DNA from: Pseudomonas sp. RIT-PI-r
GTDB taxonomy: Bacteria; Pseudomonadota; Gammaproteobacteria; Pseudomonadales; Pseudomonadaceae
Reading direction: 5' to 3'
Assembly: GCF_001297015.1 (NCBI RefSeq)
Contig: NZ_LIGE01000018.1
Location: 62,001 to 126,000 of the forward strand
DNA length: 64,000 nucleotides
In this document: positions 28,844-38,770 of the stretch, piece by piece
Layout of the letters: each line of letters starts with the position of its first letter
Position numbering within the stretch: position 1 is the stretch's first letter
Notes under the pieces: generated by a model
The model's database searches: none
Told to the model about the DNA's origin: nothing
What the model saw: only the letters and a program-made list of their open reading frames with translations
Made by a program: the position numbers and the translations under genes

Positions 28844-30376
28844 TTACAAACTAGGCAGCAATTTCGCCGAAACAAGCTCAGTCAAACACCGCGAAGCCAG
28901 CAATTCAGTCGCCGCATTGATGTCCGGCGCAAAGAAGCGGTCCTTCTCATAAAACGGCACTTCCTTGCGCAAAATCGCCCGCGCCTGTTCCAGCTTCGCC
29001 GAAGTTTTCAGACCGTTACGCAGATCCAGCCCCTGCACCGCTGCCAGCCACTCCACCGCGAGAATCCCGCGAGTGTTTTCAGCCATTTCCCACAATCGCT
29101 TGCCCGCAGCAGGCGCCATCGAAACGTGGTCTTCCTGGTTAGCCGAAGTCGGCAAACTGTCCACCGAATGCGGATGCGACAACGCCTTGTTTTCGCTGGC
29201 CAGTGCCGCAGCGGTTACTTGAGCAATCATGAAGCCGGAGTTCACCCCGCCATTGGCGACGAGGAACGGCGGCAGTTGCGACATGTGCTTGTCCATCATC
29301 AGCGAGATACGACGTTCGCTCAGCGAGCCGATTTCGGCGATGGCCAATGCCATATTGTCAGCGGCCATGGCCACCGGTTCGGCGTGGAAGTTGCCGCCGG
29401 AAATCACGTCGCCTTCAGCGGCAAATACCAGCGGGTTATCAGAAACGGCGTTGGCTTCAACCGCGAGCACTTCAGCGGCCTGACGGAACTGGGTCAGGCA
29501 GGCGCCCATGACTTGCGGCTGGCAACGCAGCGAGTACGGATCCTGAACCTTCTCGCAATTCTGATGCGAGTCGGACACTTCGCTGCGCTCACCGAGCAGA
29601 TCACGATAAGCCGCAGCCGCATCGATCTGACCTTTCTGGCCACGCGCCGCGTGAATGCGCGCATCGAACGGCGAGCGCGAACCCAGCACCGCTTCAACCG
29701 TCAGACCACCGAGCGCGAGCGCACCGGCAAACAAATCTTCACCCTCAAACAAACCACGCAGTGCGAACGCCGTGGAAACCTGAGTACCGTTGAGCAGCGC
29801 CAGACCTTCTTTAGCCGCTAAAGTCAGCGGCGTCAGACCCGCAACCTTCAGCGCTTCAGTGGCTTCCATCCACTCACCCTTGTAGCGCGCCTTGCCCTCA
29901 CCCAGCAGCACCAGCGACATATGCGCCAACGGCGCGAGATCACCCGAAGCGCCCACCGAACCTTTCAGCGGAATATGAGGATAAACCTCGGCATTGATCA
30001 GCGCGATCAACGCATCGATCACCACGCGACGGATGCCGGAAAAACCACGGCTGAGGCTGTTGACCTTGAGCACCATGATCAGCCTTACCAGCTCATCGCT
30101 GATCGGCACGCCAACGCCCGCAGCGTGGGACAACACCAGCGAACGCTGGAGGTTTTCCAGGTCTTCGCTGGCGATGCGTGTCGAGGCCAGCAGGCCGAAA
30201 CCGGTGTTGATGCCGTACGCGGTGCGGTTCTCGGCGAGGATCTGCTCGACGCAGGCAACGCTGGCTTCGATCTGCTGCGATGCGCTGTTGTCGAGCGTCA
30301 GCTTGACCGGGTTCTGGTAGACGTCACGCAGTTGGGCCAGGCTCAGTTGGCCGGGAATCAGGTTCAGCGCAGTCAT
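28844..30376 (-). CDS. hutH: Histidine ammonia-lyase HutH
   Basis: A 510-residue histidase that converts histidine to urocanate and ammonia. The MIO cofactor triad Ala143-Ser144-Gly145 is intact in [14 protein letters not shown]. The catalytic Tyr54 lies in [10 protein letters not shown]. The later conserved blocks QDPYS (here [16 protein letters not shown]) and ISGGNFHGxP (here [13 protein letters not shown]) are present. A second, divergent lyase gene lies immediately upstream on the same strand, 118 bases away. This copy has all hallmarks of an active enzyme. Confidence 0.96.
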   Translation of the reverse strand: MTALNLIPGQLSLAQLRDVYQNPVKLTLDNSASQQIEASVACVEQILAENRTAYGINTGFGLLASTRIASEDLENLQRSLVLSHAAGVGVPISDELVRLIMVLKVNSLSRGFSGIRRVVIDALIALINAEVYPHIPLKGSVGASGDLAPLAHMSLVLLGEGKARYKGEWMEATEALKVAGLTPLTLAAKEGLALLNGTQVSTAFALRGLFEGEDLFAGALALGGLTVEAVLGSRSPFDARIHAARGQKGQIDAAAAYRDLLGERSEVSDSHQNCEKVQDPYSLRCQPQVMGACLTQFRQAAEVLAVEANAVSDNPLVFAAEGDVISGGNFHAEPVAMAADNMALAIAEIGSLSERRISLMMDKHMSQLPPFLVANGGVNSGFMIAQVTAAALASENKALSHPHSVDSLPTSANQEDHVSMAPAAGKRLWEMAENTRGILAVEWLAAVQGLDLRNGLKTSAKLEQARAILRKEVPFYEKDRFFAPDINAATELLASRCLTELVSAKLLPSL

Positions 30377-30494
30377 TTAAATGCTCCTTTTGAGAGTTTG
30401 TTATTAACTTGCCATTCGCTCCGGAGCATTCCGTTATCCGTCGCTTTCAGCCTTGTGGGCATCCGGCGCCTTGGCACGCTGGCAGGGTAGTTTT

Positions 30495-32018
30495 TCAATG
30501 CAAATTCGATAGAACGCTGTGCAGCAGATTCGGCTTTTTCAACACGCTCGCGGCGGCGGCAATATCCGGCGCCAACCAGCGATCCTGATCGTAGGCCGGA
30601 ACCGTTTCGCGCAGCAGTCGCCACGCGCGGTCAGTGCCCATGCCAAAGCGTTGTTCCTTGAGGAATTCAAACGCCTGCGCCGCCAACAGATACTCGATGG
30701 CGAGGATTTGCGTGCAGTTTTCCAACGCGCGGTGCAGCTTCAGCGCGGCATTCGTACCCATGCTCAAGTGGTCTTCCTGCAGGCCCGAGGTGATGTAATT
30801 GTCGAGCACCGCCGGTTGTGCCAATTGGCGGTTCTCCGCACACAGCGACGCAGCGACGTATTGGACGATCATCATCCCCGAGTTCACTCCCGGATTGGCC
30901 ACCAGAAATGCCGGAAGATCGCTGACATGCGGGTTCACCAGCCGGTCGAGGCGACGCTCGGCGATCGAGCCGATTTCGGCCATGGCAATCGCTAGCAGGT
31001 CCGCCGCCATCGCCACCGATTGGCCGTGCGGGTTGGCTTGCGACATCACCCGGAAATTGTCCGGCGTGCCGAGCAACAATGGGTTATCAGTGCAGCCGTT
31101 GAGTTCGGCCTCGACCTGTTTGATCGCATGCTCCAGTTGATCCCGCGCAGCGCCATGCACCTGCGGAATCGAGCGGATGCTCAGCGCATCCTGAGTGCGT
31201 ATGCCTTTGCTCGAGGCGATCACTTCGCTGCCATCGAGCAAGGCGCGCAGATTGACGCCGACCTGCTGCATGCCAGGATGCGGTTTCAGCGCGATGATTT
31301 CAGCGTCGAAGGCGTCGATCTGGCCGCGCTGGGCTTCGAAACTCATCGCGCCGATGACATCCGCCCACTGCACCAATCTTGTCGCATCGGCAATCGCCAG
31401 ACAGCTGAGACCGGTCATGCACGGCGTGCCGTTGACCAGGCACAAGCCGTCCTTCGCGCCGAGTTGCACCGGTTGCAGGCCTTCTTCGGCCAGCGCCTGT
31501 TGCGCCGAGGTGATCTGCCCGCGATAGCTGACATTGCCGACGCCAAGCAACGCGATGCCGATGTGCGCCATGTGCGTCAGGTAACCCACCGAACCTTGCG
31601 ATGGCACTTGCGGAGTGATGCCGCGATTGAGCAGCGCCAGCAGCGCTTCGACGACACGGCGGTGAATGCCGGATTTGCCGTGGCTGTAATTGTGGATCGC
31701 CGCGCAGATGATCGCGCGGGTCTGCTCGTCGGCGAGTACCGGGCCGACGCCGCAGGCGTGGCTGAGCAAGGTGTTGCGCGAGAGCTGGCTCAGCTGTACG
31801 TCTTTTAGGGAAACGTTGGACAAACCGCCCAGGCCGGTGTTGACGCCATAGGCGCGCTCACCGCTTGCGACGATGCGCTGGACGATGGCTTGCGCATTTT
31901 CGATGCGCGCCCAGGTGTCGCTCGACAGCTCGAAATGCGCGCCGTGACGGGCGACGGCGACCACGTCCTGCCAACGCAGAGGGGCGCCGGTGATAACGAT
32001 TTTTTCAGCCTGGGACAT
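30495..32018 (-). CDS. Histidase-family paralogue lacking the MIO-forming Ala-Ser-Gly triad
   Basis: A 507-residue protein clearly related to HutH along its whole length: RAYGVNTGLGGLSNV, LLSHACGVG, LGAKDGLCLVNGT and a late VSDLPAFLVANPGVNSG block. However, residues 142-153 read GSVGYLTHMAHI where active enzymes read [15 protein letters not shown], so the three residues that cyclise to the MIO electrophile are missing. The reading frame is otherwise intact. P. fluorescens strains are known to carry two hutH genes, of which one is dispensable for histidine growth; this may be that copy. Its reaction is uncertain. It lies between hutV and hutH in the operon. Often annotated hutH1 or aromatic amino acid lyase. 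Confidence 0.85.
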   Translation of the reverse strand: MSQAEKIVITGAPLRWQDVVAVARHGAHFELSSDTWARIENAQAIVQRIVASGERAYGVNTGLGGLSNVSLKDVQLSQLSRNTLLSHACGVGPVLADEQTRAIICAAIHNYSHGKSGIHRRVVEALLALLNRGITPQVPSQGSVGYLTHMAHIGIALLGVGNVSYRGQITSAQQALAEEGLQPVQLGAKDGLCLVNGTPCMTGLSCLAIADATRLVQWADVIGAMSFEAQRGQIDAFDAEIIALKPHPGMQQVGVNLRALLDGSEVIASSKGIRTQDALSIRSIPQVHGAARDQLEHAIKQVEAELNGCTDNPLLLGTPDNFRVMSQANPHGQSVAMAADLLAIAMAEIGSIAERRLDRLVNPHVSDLPAFLVANPGVNSGMMIVQYVAASLCAENRQLAQPAVLDNYITSGLQEDHLSMGTNAALKLHRALENCTQILAIEYLLAAQAFEFLKEQRFGMGTDRAWRLLRETVPAYDQDRWLAPDIAAAASVLKKPNLLHSVLSNLH

Positions 32019-32059
32019 CTAAAACCTCAACCTTAATATTGATGCAGCTTCACCGGCCT

Positions 32060-32178
32060 CATCGCTGGCAAGCCAGCTCCCACAGGATCTCCAGTGTTCA
32101 CACAATCTCTGTAGGAACTGGGCCTGCCAGCCCTCATTGTTCACACAACCCCTGTGGGAGCTGGCTTGCCAGCGATAG
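32060..32178. repeat. REP-type inverted repeat (TGGCAAGCCAGCTCCCAC family)
   Basis: The outer arms ATCGCTGGCAAGCCAGCTCC and GGAGCTGGCTTGCCAGCGAT are inverse copies, with a degenerate third copy (TGTAGGAACTGGGCCTGCCAG) between them. It fills the gap between hutV and the lyase paralogue. Confidence 0.85.
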
Positions 32179-32206
32179 GGCCAGTCAGTGCACTGCATAA
32201 TTCAGA

Positions 32207-33037
32207 TCAAACCACCGCAGCACGCCGCTGCACAAACCGGTCAACATACTCATCCGCCGGCGAATGCAGGATCTCTCTCGGCGTGCCCACCTGAATCAAC
32301 CGGCCATCCTTGAGAATCGCAATGCGATTACCAATACGCACCGCCTCATCGAGGTCGTGGGTAATGAAGACGATGGTCTTGTGCAAGGTCTTTTGCAGCT
32401 CCAGCAACTGGTCCTGCATCTCCGCGCGGATCAGCGGGTCCAGCGCACTGAACGCCTCATCCATGAGGATGATGTCGGTGTCCGCCGCCAAGGCCCGGGC
32501 CAGGCCAACACGCTGGCGCATGCCGCCGGAGAGCTGGTGCGGGTATTTGTTTTCGTAGCCTTTGAGGCCGACGGTATTGATCCAGTGCAACGCGCGTTCC
32601 GAGCACATTTGCTTGCTCTCGCCACGGACCTTCAGGCCGTAGGCGACGTTGTCGAGCACAGTCTTGTGCGGCAACAGGCCGAAACTCTGGAACACCATGC
32701 TGATCTTGTGCCGGCGAAATTCGCGCAGGGCGTCCATGTCGTATTGCAGGATGTCCACACCGTCGACGAGGATCGCGCCGCTGGTGGGGTCGATTAGCCG
32801 GTTGAAGTGGCGCACCAGCGTCGACTTGCCGGAGCCGGACAGGCCCATGATCACGAAGATCTCGCCAGTGCCGATGCTCAGCGACAGATCGTTAACGCCG
32901 ACCACGCAACCGGTCTCGCTCAGCACCTGATCCTTGGTTTTGCCCTGACCGACCATGGCCAATGCATCCTTGGCGCGGTTGCCGAAAATCTTGAAGACGT
33001 TTTTGACTTCGATCTTGCTCACGGTTGCGTTGCTCAT
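32207..33037 (-). CDS. hutV: Histidine ABC transporter ATP-binding protein HutV
   Basis: A 276-residue ATPase of the glycine betaine/proline (ProV/OpuAA) group. Walker A is GLSGSGKST, the signature LSGGMRQRVGLARAL, and Walker B IILMDEAFSALDP. A short N-terminal extension before the ATPase fold (VFKIFGNRAKDALAM) is typical. It lacks the CBS domains of ProV. Its hut context identifies it as the HutV subunit of the HutXWV histidine importer. It overlaps hutW by four bases. Confidence 0.92.
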   Translation of the reverse strand: MSNATVSKIEVKNVFKIFGNRAKDALAMVGQGKTKDQVLSETGCVVGVNDLSLSIGTGEIFVIMGLSGSGKSTLVRHFNRLIDPTSGAILVDGVDILQYDMDALREFRRHKISMVFQSFGLLPHKTVLDNVAYGLKVRGESKQMCSERALHWINTVGLKGYENKYPHQLSGGMRQRVGLARALAADTDIILMDEAFSALDPLIRAEMQDQLLELQKTLHKTIVFITHDLDEAVRIGNRIAILKDGRLIQVGTPREILHSPADEYVDRFVQRRAAVV

Positions 33038-33885
33038 TTGCTCACCTCATGCCGTGGCCGACCGTATGCCTGAGTAATGCGGTCGATGACCACTGCGAGA
33101 ATCACGATCGCCAGACCAGCCTCGAGGCCACGTCCGACGTTGAGGGTCTGAATCCCAACCAGCACATCTTCACCGAGGCCACGAGCGCCGATCATCGAGG
33201 CGATCACCACCATCGACAGGGCCATCATGGTGGTCTGGTTGATCCCGGCCATGATGCTTGGCAGGGCCAGCGGCAATTGCACGCCGAACAGTTGCTGCCA
33301 GCGGTTGGCGCCGAACGCGTTGATCGCTTCCATCACTTCGCCGTCAACCTGGCGAATGCCCAGATCGGTCAGGCGAATCAGCGGTGGCGCAGCGTAAATC
33401 ACCGTGGCGAAAATCGCCGGGACCTTGCCCAGACCGAACAGCATCAACACCGGGATCAGGTACACGAAACTCGGCATGGTCTGCATGATGTCGAGCAGCG
33501 GCATCAGCACCGAACGCAGGCGATTGCTGCGCGCCGAGAGAATCCCCAGAGGGATGCCGATCAGCACCGAAATGATCGTCGCGACCATCATCAGCGCCAG
33601 CGTCTGCATGAGCTTGTCCCACAGGCCGACAGCACCGACGAGAAACAGCAGACCGACGATGACCGCCGTGGTCACGACTTTGCGCGTGGCGTGCCAGGCA
33701 ACCACACCGACGATCGCCAGCATCAGCCACCACGGCGCCGCACGCAGCAGGCCTTCAAGGTTGACGATGGCCCACAGCAGCGTGTCGGAGATGTGGCGGA
33801 ACACATCACCGTAGTTGGTGACCAGCGAATCGACCCAACCGTTGACCCAGTCGGCGATGGAAAAGGTAAAGCTCTCGGGAAACAT
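33034..33885 (-). CDS. hutW: Histidine ABC transporter permease HutW
   Basis: A 283-residue permease of the ProW/OpuAB type, with N-terminal amphipathic segment FTFSIADWVNGWVDSLV and about six transmembrane helices. The EAA-like loop reads EVMEAINAFGANRWQQLFGVQLPLA in shortened form near residues 185-209. It works with HutX and HutV. Confidence 0.92.
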   Translation of the reverse strand: MFPESFTFSIADWVNGWVDSLVTNYGDVFRHISDTLLWAIVNLEGLLRAAPWWLMLAIVGVVAWHATRKVVTTAVIVGLLFLVGAVGLWDKLMQTLALMMVATIISVLIGIPLGILSARSNRLRSVLMPLLDIMQTMPSFVYLIPVLMLFGLGKVPAIFATVIYAAPPLIRLTDLGIRQVDGEVMEAINAFGANRWQQLFGVQLPLALPSIMAGINQTTMMALSMVVIASMIGARGLGEDVLVGIQTLNVGRGLEAGLAIVILAVVIDRITQAYGRPRHEVSK

Positions 33886-33968
33886 AAGCGGCTCTCAATC
33901 AGAAATCTCAATCAAGCGTTTACGGCATATCTCCCGGCCAGCCTCACGGTTGACCGGGAGGTATCGAC

Positions 33969-34937
33969 CTACAGCGCCGCGTCGATTTTCTTGGCTGCGT
34001 CTGCACTGACCCACGCATGCCAGACCTCAGGATGTTCCTTGAGGAAGATTTTCGCCAGTTTTGGCGACTCGATACGTTCCTTGGCCATGCGGCCCAGATT
34101 CTGGTTCAGCAGGTCGATCGGCAGATTGACCTTTTCCAGTACGGCGACCAGTTCCGGGGCTTCGTCGTGGAAGGTTTTCGACAGGCCGACCTTGATGCTC
34201 ACGGACTTGTCGACGCCCGGTTTTTCTTCCAGTTTGACCAGATCCACCTGGCCCATCAGCGGGGTTGGCGACCAGTAGTAGAACAGGATCGGCTCGCCAC
34301 GCTTGTAGCTCGACAGCACCGCCGCATCCAGCGCCGGGCCGGTGCCCGGACGGAAGTTGGTGTAGCTGCTTTCCAGGCCGTAGCTTTTCAGCATTTCGCT
34401 GTTATCGAGCTCGCAGGTCCAGCCGGCCGGGCAGTTGTAGAAACGCCCTTTGGAAGGCTCTTCGGCGTCCTTGAACACGGCGGCGTATTTGCCCAGGTCA
34501 GCGATGTTTTTCAAGTCCGGGGCTTTGGCTTCCAGCTTGCGCTTGGCGTCGCCTTCGATCACGTAACGCGGCACGTACCAGCCTTCGACAGCGCCCACCA
34601 CAGGTGCGCCGACACCGACGACTTTGCCGGCCTTCTCGGCCTTGTTCCAGACCTCGCTGCGGCCTACCCACTCTTCGGCGAACACTTGAATATCGTTGCT
34701 GCTCAGGGCGTTTTCCATGGTGATGGAGTTGCCCGGCAGGCTGTCGGTCTTGCAGTCGTAACCTTTTTCCAGCACCACTTGCAGCACGTCGGTCAGCAGC
34801 ATGCCGCTTTCCCAGTTCAGCCCGGCGAACTTCACCGGTTTGCCCGATTCGCACCAGCCAGCAGCTTGGGTCGCACCGGCACTGGCCAGCAGGCCCATGG
34901 ACAGCAATGTGGTCAGCAGGGTCTTGTTCGATTTCAT
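33969..34937 (-). CDS. hutX: Histidine ABC transporter substrate-binding protein HutX
   Basis: A 322-residue periplasmic binding protein with a signal peptide (about 1-26, ending ATQAAG). The fold matches the glycine betaine-binding OpuAC group, with WESGMLLTDVLQVVLEKGYD and FYYWSPTPLMG blocks and several Trp residues used for ligand binding. In hut context the ligand is histidine or a derivative. The start at 34937 (MKSNKTLL) follows GGAGCG. It is the first gene of hutXWV. Confidence 0.92.
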   Translation of the reverse strand: MKSNKTLLTTLLSMGLLASAGATQAAGWCESGKPVKFAGLNWESGMLLTDVLQVVLEKGYDCKTDSLPGNSITMENALSSNDIQVFAEEWVGRSEVWNKAEKAGKVVGVGAPVVGAVEGWYVPRYVIEGDAKRKLEAKAPDLKNIADLGKYAAVFKDAEEPSKGRFYNCPAGWTCELDNSEMLKSYGLESSYTNFRPGTGPALDAAVLSSYKRGEPILFYYWSPTPLMGQVDLVKLEEKPGVDKSVSIKVGLSKTFHDEAPELVAVLEKVNLPIDLLNQNLGRMAKERIESPKLAKIFLKEHPEVWHAWVSADAAKKIDAAL

Positions 34938-35006
34938 TGTTGTGACGCTCCTAATCATGAATTGGCTTACGGCAGTCAAGAGGCATCCAGCCCTGTCCAC
35001 GTCCAA

Positions 35007-36479
35007 TCAGGCCTGCGCCGCAGCGCGACCGGCCCCGCTTGTTTTAGGTTGTACAACGCTGTTCTGCTCGACCGGCAGAATCAGTTGATCGGGCACTGGG
35101 CTGTGCCATTTTTTGGCGCACACGTAATACACAGCGGCGGGCAGCAGCAGACCGATGATCCAGGAAATATCCACATCACCGAGGGCCGCCACCAGCGGGC
35201 CGGTGTAGAACTTGGTGGAGATGAACGGCAGCTGCACCAGCACACCGAACACATAGACGCTGATGCCGAGCAGGTTCCACCGACCGTAGCGACCGTTCGG
35301 ATCGGCCAGCGCCGGCACGTCGTAACGCTCACGGGTGATGCAGTAGTAATCCACCAGGTTGATCGCGCTCCACGGGGTGAAGAAGGCGAGCAGGAACAGG
35401 ATGAAAGACTTGAACGCACCGAGGAACGAGTGCTGACCGAGCAAGGCGATCAAGGTCGCCGCACCGACGATCACCAGCACGAACACCAGACGCTGCATAC
35501 GCGTAACGGTCAGATGGCCTTTGAAACCACTGATGATGGTCGCGATGCACATGAAGCTGCCGTAGGAGTTCAGCGTCGAGATGGTCACCTTGCCGAATGC
35601 GATGCTGAAATACAGCAGCGCTGCGGTAGCACCGGTGCCGCCCAGACCGACGATGTAGGCGACTTCGTGACCGGCGAATTGGCCGTTGGCCGAAGCCGCC
35701 GCGAACACGCCGAGGATCATCGCCACTTGCGCGCCGACCACTGAACCGGCACCGGCGGCGAAGAAGGTTTTGACTGCCGAGGTGTTGCTCGGCAGATAAC
35801 GTGAATAGTCAGCCACGTAAGGGCCGAACGCGATCTGCCAGGAGGCCGCGAGCGACACCGCGAGCAGGAAGCTGCTCCAGCTGAAATGACGGATTTGCAG
35901 GAGTGCGCCGACGTCGGTCTGGCTCATCAGCCGCCAGAACAGGAAGACGAAAGCGATCACGCCAATGACGCTGGCGACACGGCCGATCCAGTGGATCACC
36001 CGATAGCCGAGCACCGTGACCAGCACGATGACGCTGGCAAAAATCAGGATGCCGACGCTGTCGCTGACGTTAAACAACTGACCCAGCGCCTGGCCGGAAA
36101 GTACCGTGCCCGTCGCGGTGAAGCCCAGGTACATCAGGCACACCAGCACGATCGGGATTGCCGCGCCATACACGCCAAACTGCACGCGGCTGGAGATCAT
36201 CTGCGGCAAACCGAGTTTCGGCCCTTGCGCGGCATGCAGCGCCATCACCCCGCCGCCGAGCAATTGGCCGATCAACAGACCAATCAACGACCAGAACACA
36301 TCACCACCGAGCACCACGGCCAAGGCCCCGGTGACAATCGCGGTGATTTGCAGGTTGGCACCCATCCACAGGGTGAATTGGCTAAACAGACGACCGTGTC
36401 TTTCCGCTTCCGGGATGTAGTCGATCGAACGCCTTTCGATCAACGGTTTGTTGCCTGCACGATCGGTGTTGACAGCCAT
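35007..36479 (-). CDS. NCS1-family permease (cytosine permease-like), likely urocanate or related hut substrate transporter
   Basis: A 490-residue protein with about 12 transmembrane helices and nucleobase:cation symporter-1 features, including the N-terminal LxxxxxGxxLQITAIVTGALAV-type region and the GVYGAAIPIVLVCLMYLGF stretch. It resembles CodB. Its place between hutU and hutX, on the same strand, argues that it carries a hut compound; P. fluorescens is known to have a urocanate-specific transporter (HutTu) in its hut locus. I infer urocanate but cannot exclude cytosine or another imidazole. Confidence 0.85.
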   Translation of the reverse strand: MAVNTDRAGNKPLIERRSIDYIPEAERHGRLFSQFTLWMGANLQITAIVTGALAVVLGGDVFWSLIGLLIGQLLGGGVMALHAAQGPKLGLPQMISSRVQFGVYGAAIPIVLVCLMYLGFTATGTVLSGQALGQLFNVSDSVGILIFASVIVLVTVLGYRVIHWIGRVASVIGVIAFVFLFWRLMSQTDVGALLQIRHFSWSSFLLAVSLAASWQIAFGPYVADYSRYLPSNTSAVKTFFAAGAGSVVGAQVAMILGVFAAASANGQFAGHEVAYIVGLGGTGATAALLYFSIAFGKVTISTLNSYGSFMCIATIISGFKGHLTVTRMQRLVFVLVIVGAATLIALLGQHSFLGAFKSFILFLLAFFTPWSAINLVDYYCITRERYDVPALADPNGRYGRWNLLGISVYVFGVLVQLPFISTKFYTGPLVAALGDVDISWIIGLLLPAAVYYVCAKKWHSPVPDQLILPVEQNSVVQPKTSGAGRAAAQA

Positions 36480-36532
36480 GATTCAACCTCTGTGGATTGT
36501 TCCGGGTTTTGTTCTTTTTTGGCTTTTGCTTT

Positions 36533-36622
36533 TGTAGGAGTGAGCCTGCTCGCGATGGCGGTGTGTCAGTCAGCACATTTGCTGATTGTGCCGGCCTCAT
36601 CGCGAGCAGGCTCACTCCTACA
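36533..36622. repeat. REP-type inverted pair (GTAGGAGTGAGCC family) between hutU and the NCS1 permease
   Basis: Inverted copies of TGTAGGAGTGAGCCTGCTCG. It ends 11 bases after the hutU stop, so hutU mRNA may be protected or partly separated from downstream genes. Confidence 0.9.
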
Positions 36623-36632
36623 GGGGAAAGCA

Positions 36633-38321
36633 TTACTTTCCGGTAATCATCGGCAGGTTCAGGCCCTGTTCCTTGGCGCAGTCGATGGCGATCTGGTAGC
36701 CGGCATCGGCGTGACGCATGACACCGGTCGCCGGGTCGTTGTGCAGCACCCGCGCAATGCGTTCGGCCGCTTCGTCGGTACCGTCGCAGACAATCACCAT
36801 GCCCGAGTGCTGCGAGAAGCCCATGCCGACGCCGCCGCCGTGGTGCAGGGAAACCCAGGTCGCGCCGCTCGCGGTATTGAGCAGAGCGTTGAGCAGAGGC
36901 CAGTCGGACACGGCGTCGGAGCCGTCCTGCATCGATTCGGTTTCACGGTTCGGGCTGGCGACCGAGCCGGAGTCGAGGTGGTCGCGACCGATCACGATCG
37001 GCGCCGACAGCTCGCCGCTACGAACCATCTCGTTGAAGGCCAGACCGAGCTTGGCGCGCAGGCCCAGGCCTACCCAGCAGATACGTGCCGGCAGACCCTG
37101 GAAGCTGATGCGCTCGCGGGCCATGTCCAGCCAGTTGTGCAGGTGCGCGTCATCCGGGATCAGCTCTTTGACCTTGGCGTCGGTTTTGTAGATGTCTTGC
37201 GGATCGCCCGACAGTGCCGCCCAACGGAACGGGCCGATGCCACGGCAGAACAGCGGACGGATGTAAGCCGGTACGAAACCGGGGAAATCGAAGGCGTTTT
37301 CGACGCCCTCTTCCTGGGCCATCTGACGGATGTTGTTGCCGTAGTCGAAGGTTGGAATGCCTTGCTTCTGGAATTCCAGCATGGCTTTGACGTGTACGGC
37401 CATCGACTGCTTGGCGGCTTTGATCACAGCAGCCGGCTCGGTCTTGGCGCGGGCGCGGTATTCGTCCCAGGTCCAGCCGGCCGGCAGGTAACCGTTGAGC
37501 GGGTCGTGGGCGCTGGTCTGGTCGGTGACCATGTCCGGGCGCACGCCGCGCTTGACCAGTTCCGGGAGAATTTCTGCGGCGTTACCCAGCAGCGCGATGG
37601 AGATCGCTTTGCCTTCTTTGGTGTACTTGTCGATGCGTGCCAGGGCGTCGTCGAGGTCTTTGGCTTGCTCGTCGACGTAACGGCTTTTCAGACGGAAATC
37701 GATGCTCACTTGTTGGCATTCGATGTTCAGCGAGCAAGCGCCCGCCAGGGTTGCCGCCAGAGGTTGCGCGCCGCCCATGCCACCGAGGCCAGCGGTCAAT
37801 ACCCACTTGCCGGTGAGGTTGTCGTTGTAGTGCTGGCGACCGGCTTCAACGAAGGTTTCGTAGGTGCCTTGAACGATGCCTTGGCTGCCGATGTAGATCC
37901 AGCTGCCGGCGGTCATCTGGCCGTACATGGCCAGGCCTTTGGCGTCGAGTTCGTTGAAGTGCTCCCAGCTCGCCCAGTGCGGGACGAGGTTGGAGTTGGC
38001 GATCAGTACGCGCGGGGCGTTGCTGTGGGTCTTGAACACGCCGACCGGCTTGCCGGATTGCACCAGCAGGGTCTCGTCGTCATTCAGGTTGGTCAGGCTT
38101 TCGACGATTTTGTCGTAGCACTCCCAGTTACGCGCGGCGCGACCGATACCACCGTAAACCACCAGCTCTTTCGGGTTCTCGGCGACTTCCGGGTCGAGGT
38201 TGTTCATCAGCATGCGCAGCGGCGCTTCGGTCAGCCAGCTCTTGGCGGTCAGCTTGTTGCCGCGGGCGGCACGGATTTCAACATTGCGAACCTTGGTAGG
38301 TTTCTGGGTATTGTCAGTCAC
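36633..38321 (-). CDS. hutU: Urocanate hydratase HutU
   Basis: A 562-residue urocanase that adds water to urocanate with tightly bound NAD+, step two of the pathway. Family blocks include [35 protein letters not shown] (NAD-binding Gly-rich loop) and [20 protein letters not shown]. The GTG start has GAGGAG eight bases upstream. The sigma-54 promoter and HutC operator at 38454-38488 lie in front. It leads the main hut operon on the - strand. Confidence 0.97.
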   Translation of the reverse strand: MTDNTQKPTKVRNVEIRAARGNKLTAKSWLTEAPLRMLMNNLDPEVAENPKELVVYGGIGRAARNWECYDKIVESLTNLNDDETLLVQSGKPVGVFKTHSNAPRVLIANSNLVPHWASWEHFNELDAKGLAMYGQMTAGSWIYIGSQGIVQGTYETFVEAGRQHYNDNLTGKWVLTAGLGGMGGAQPLAATLAGACSLNIECQQVSIDFRLKSRYVDEQAKDLDDALARIDKYTKEGKAISIALLGNAAEILPELVKRGVRPDMVTDQTSAHDPLNGYLPAGWTWDEYRARAKTEPAAVIKAAKQSMAVHVKAMLEFQKQGIPTFDYGNNIRQMAQEEGVENAFDFPGFVPAYIRPLFCRGIGPFRWAALSGDPQDIYKTDAKVKELIPDDAHLHNWLDMARERISFQGLPARICWVGLGLRAKLGLAFNEMVRSGELSAPIVIGRDHLDSGSVASPNRETESMQDGSDAVSDWPLLNALLNTASGATWVSLHHGGGVGMGFSQHSGMVIVCDGTDEAAERIARVLHNDPATGVMRHADAGYQIAIDCAKEQGLNLPMITGK

Positions 38322-38453
38322 GAAAAAGACTCCTCAGCGATCAATTCAAACCAACCCTGGCAGTGGGCAAGCAGCCTGTGCGCTTCGCTGCGCGACAAGC
38401 GAATCAGTGGACGCTGCGGAGAGTCTCGAGCGACTCATACGCATACGTCTTTA

Positions 38454-38467
38454 CTTGTACATACAAG
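38454..38467. promoter_or_regulatory. HutC operator in front of hutU
   Basis: CTTGTACATACAAG is a near-perfect palindrome and fits the known HutC site (CTTGTAT-type half sites). It lies where transcription from the adjacent sigma-54 promoter should start, so bound HutC would block initiation. HutC releases DNA on binding urocanate (family knowledge). Confidence 0.8.
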
Positions 38468-38471
38468 CATA

Positions 38472-38488
38472 TGCAATCGAGCGGCCAA
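38472..38488 (-). promoter_or_regulatory. hutU: Sigma-54 promoter of hutU
   Basis: On the - strand the sequence reads TTGGCCGCTCGATTGCA. The GG and GC dinucleotides are separated by exactly ten bases, as in the consensus TGGCACG-N4-TTGCA. The expected start is near 38461. This agrees with known RpoN control of hut in pseudomonads through CbrB and NtrC. The rest of 38322-38770 contains no gene. Confidence 0.8.
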
Positions 38489-38679
38489 CTTGTGGGAGGG
38501 GCGTTCAAGAAAAATTGCGGGCAGGGCTGGAGAGCGCCTGAATCGAGGGTTCTGGCGTGGATGAAATTTTTCGCGGAGAGATTTTGTGCGGTCGAGGCAT
38601 GGTTGGGTGAGCGCGGTTTTGCGCCACGCTGGGGCGTTCGGTAACAAGTTGGTGCGTGGGTTGGGAACACCCCAAAAGC

Positions 38680-38758
38680 AAAAGATCGCAGCCTTCGGCA
38701 GCTCCTACAGGGTGTGCATCAATCCCAATGTAGGAGCTGCCGAAGGCTGCGATCTTTT
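38680..38758. repeat. REP-type inverted pair between hutU promoter region and hutD
   Basis: Inverted copies of the GTAGGAGCTGCC family in tail-to-tail order. It ends 13 bases from the hutD stop. Confidence 0.9.
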
Positions 38759-38770
38759 AAGATTTTTCAA

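Noticed and set aside
35886..38564. Long open frame on the + strand (about 890 codons) opposite hutU and the NCS1 permease gene
   Set aside because: It is antisense to two clear genes. High-GC Pseudomonas DNA often gives long antisense frames, and the translation shows no recognisable domain.
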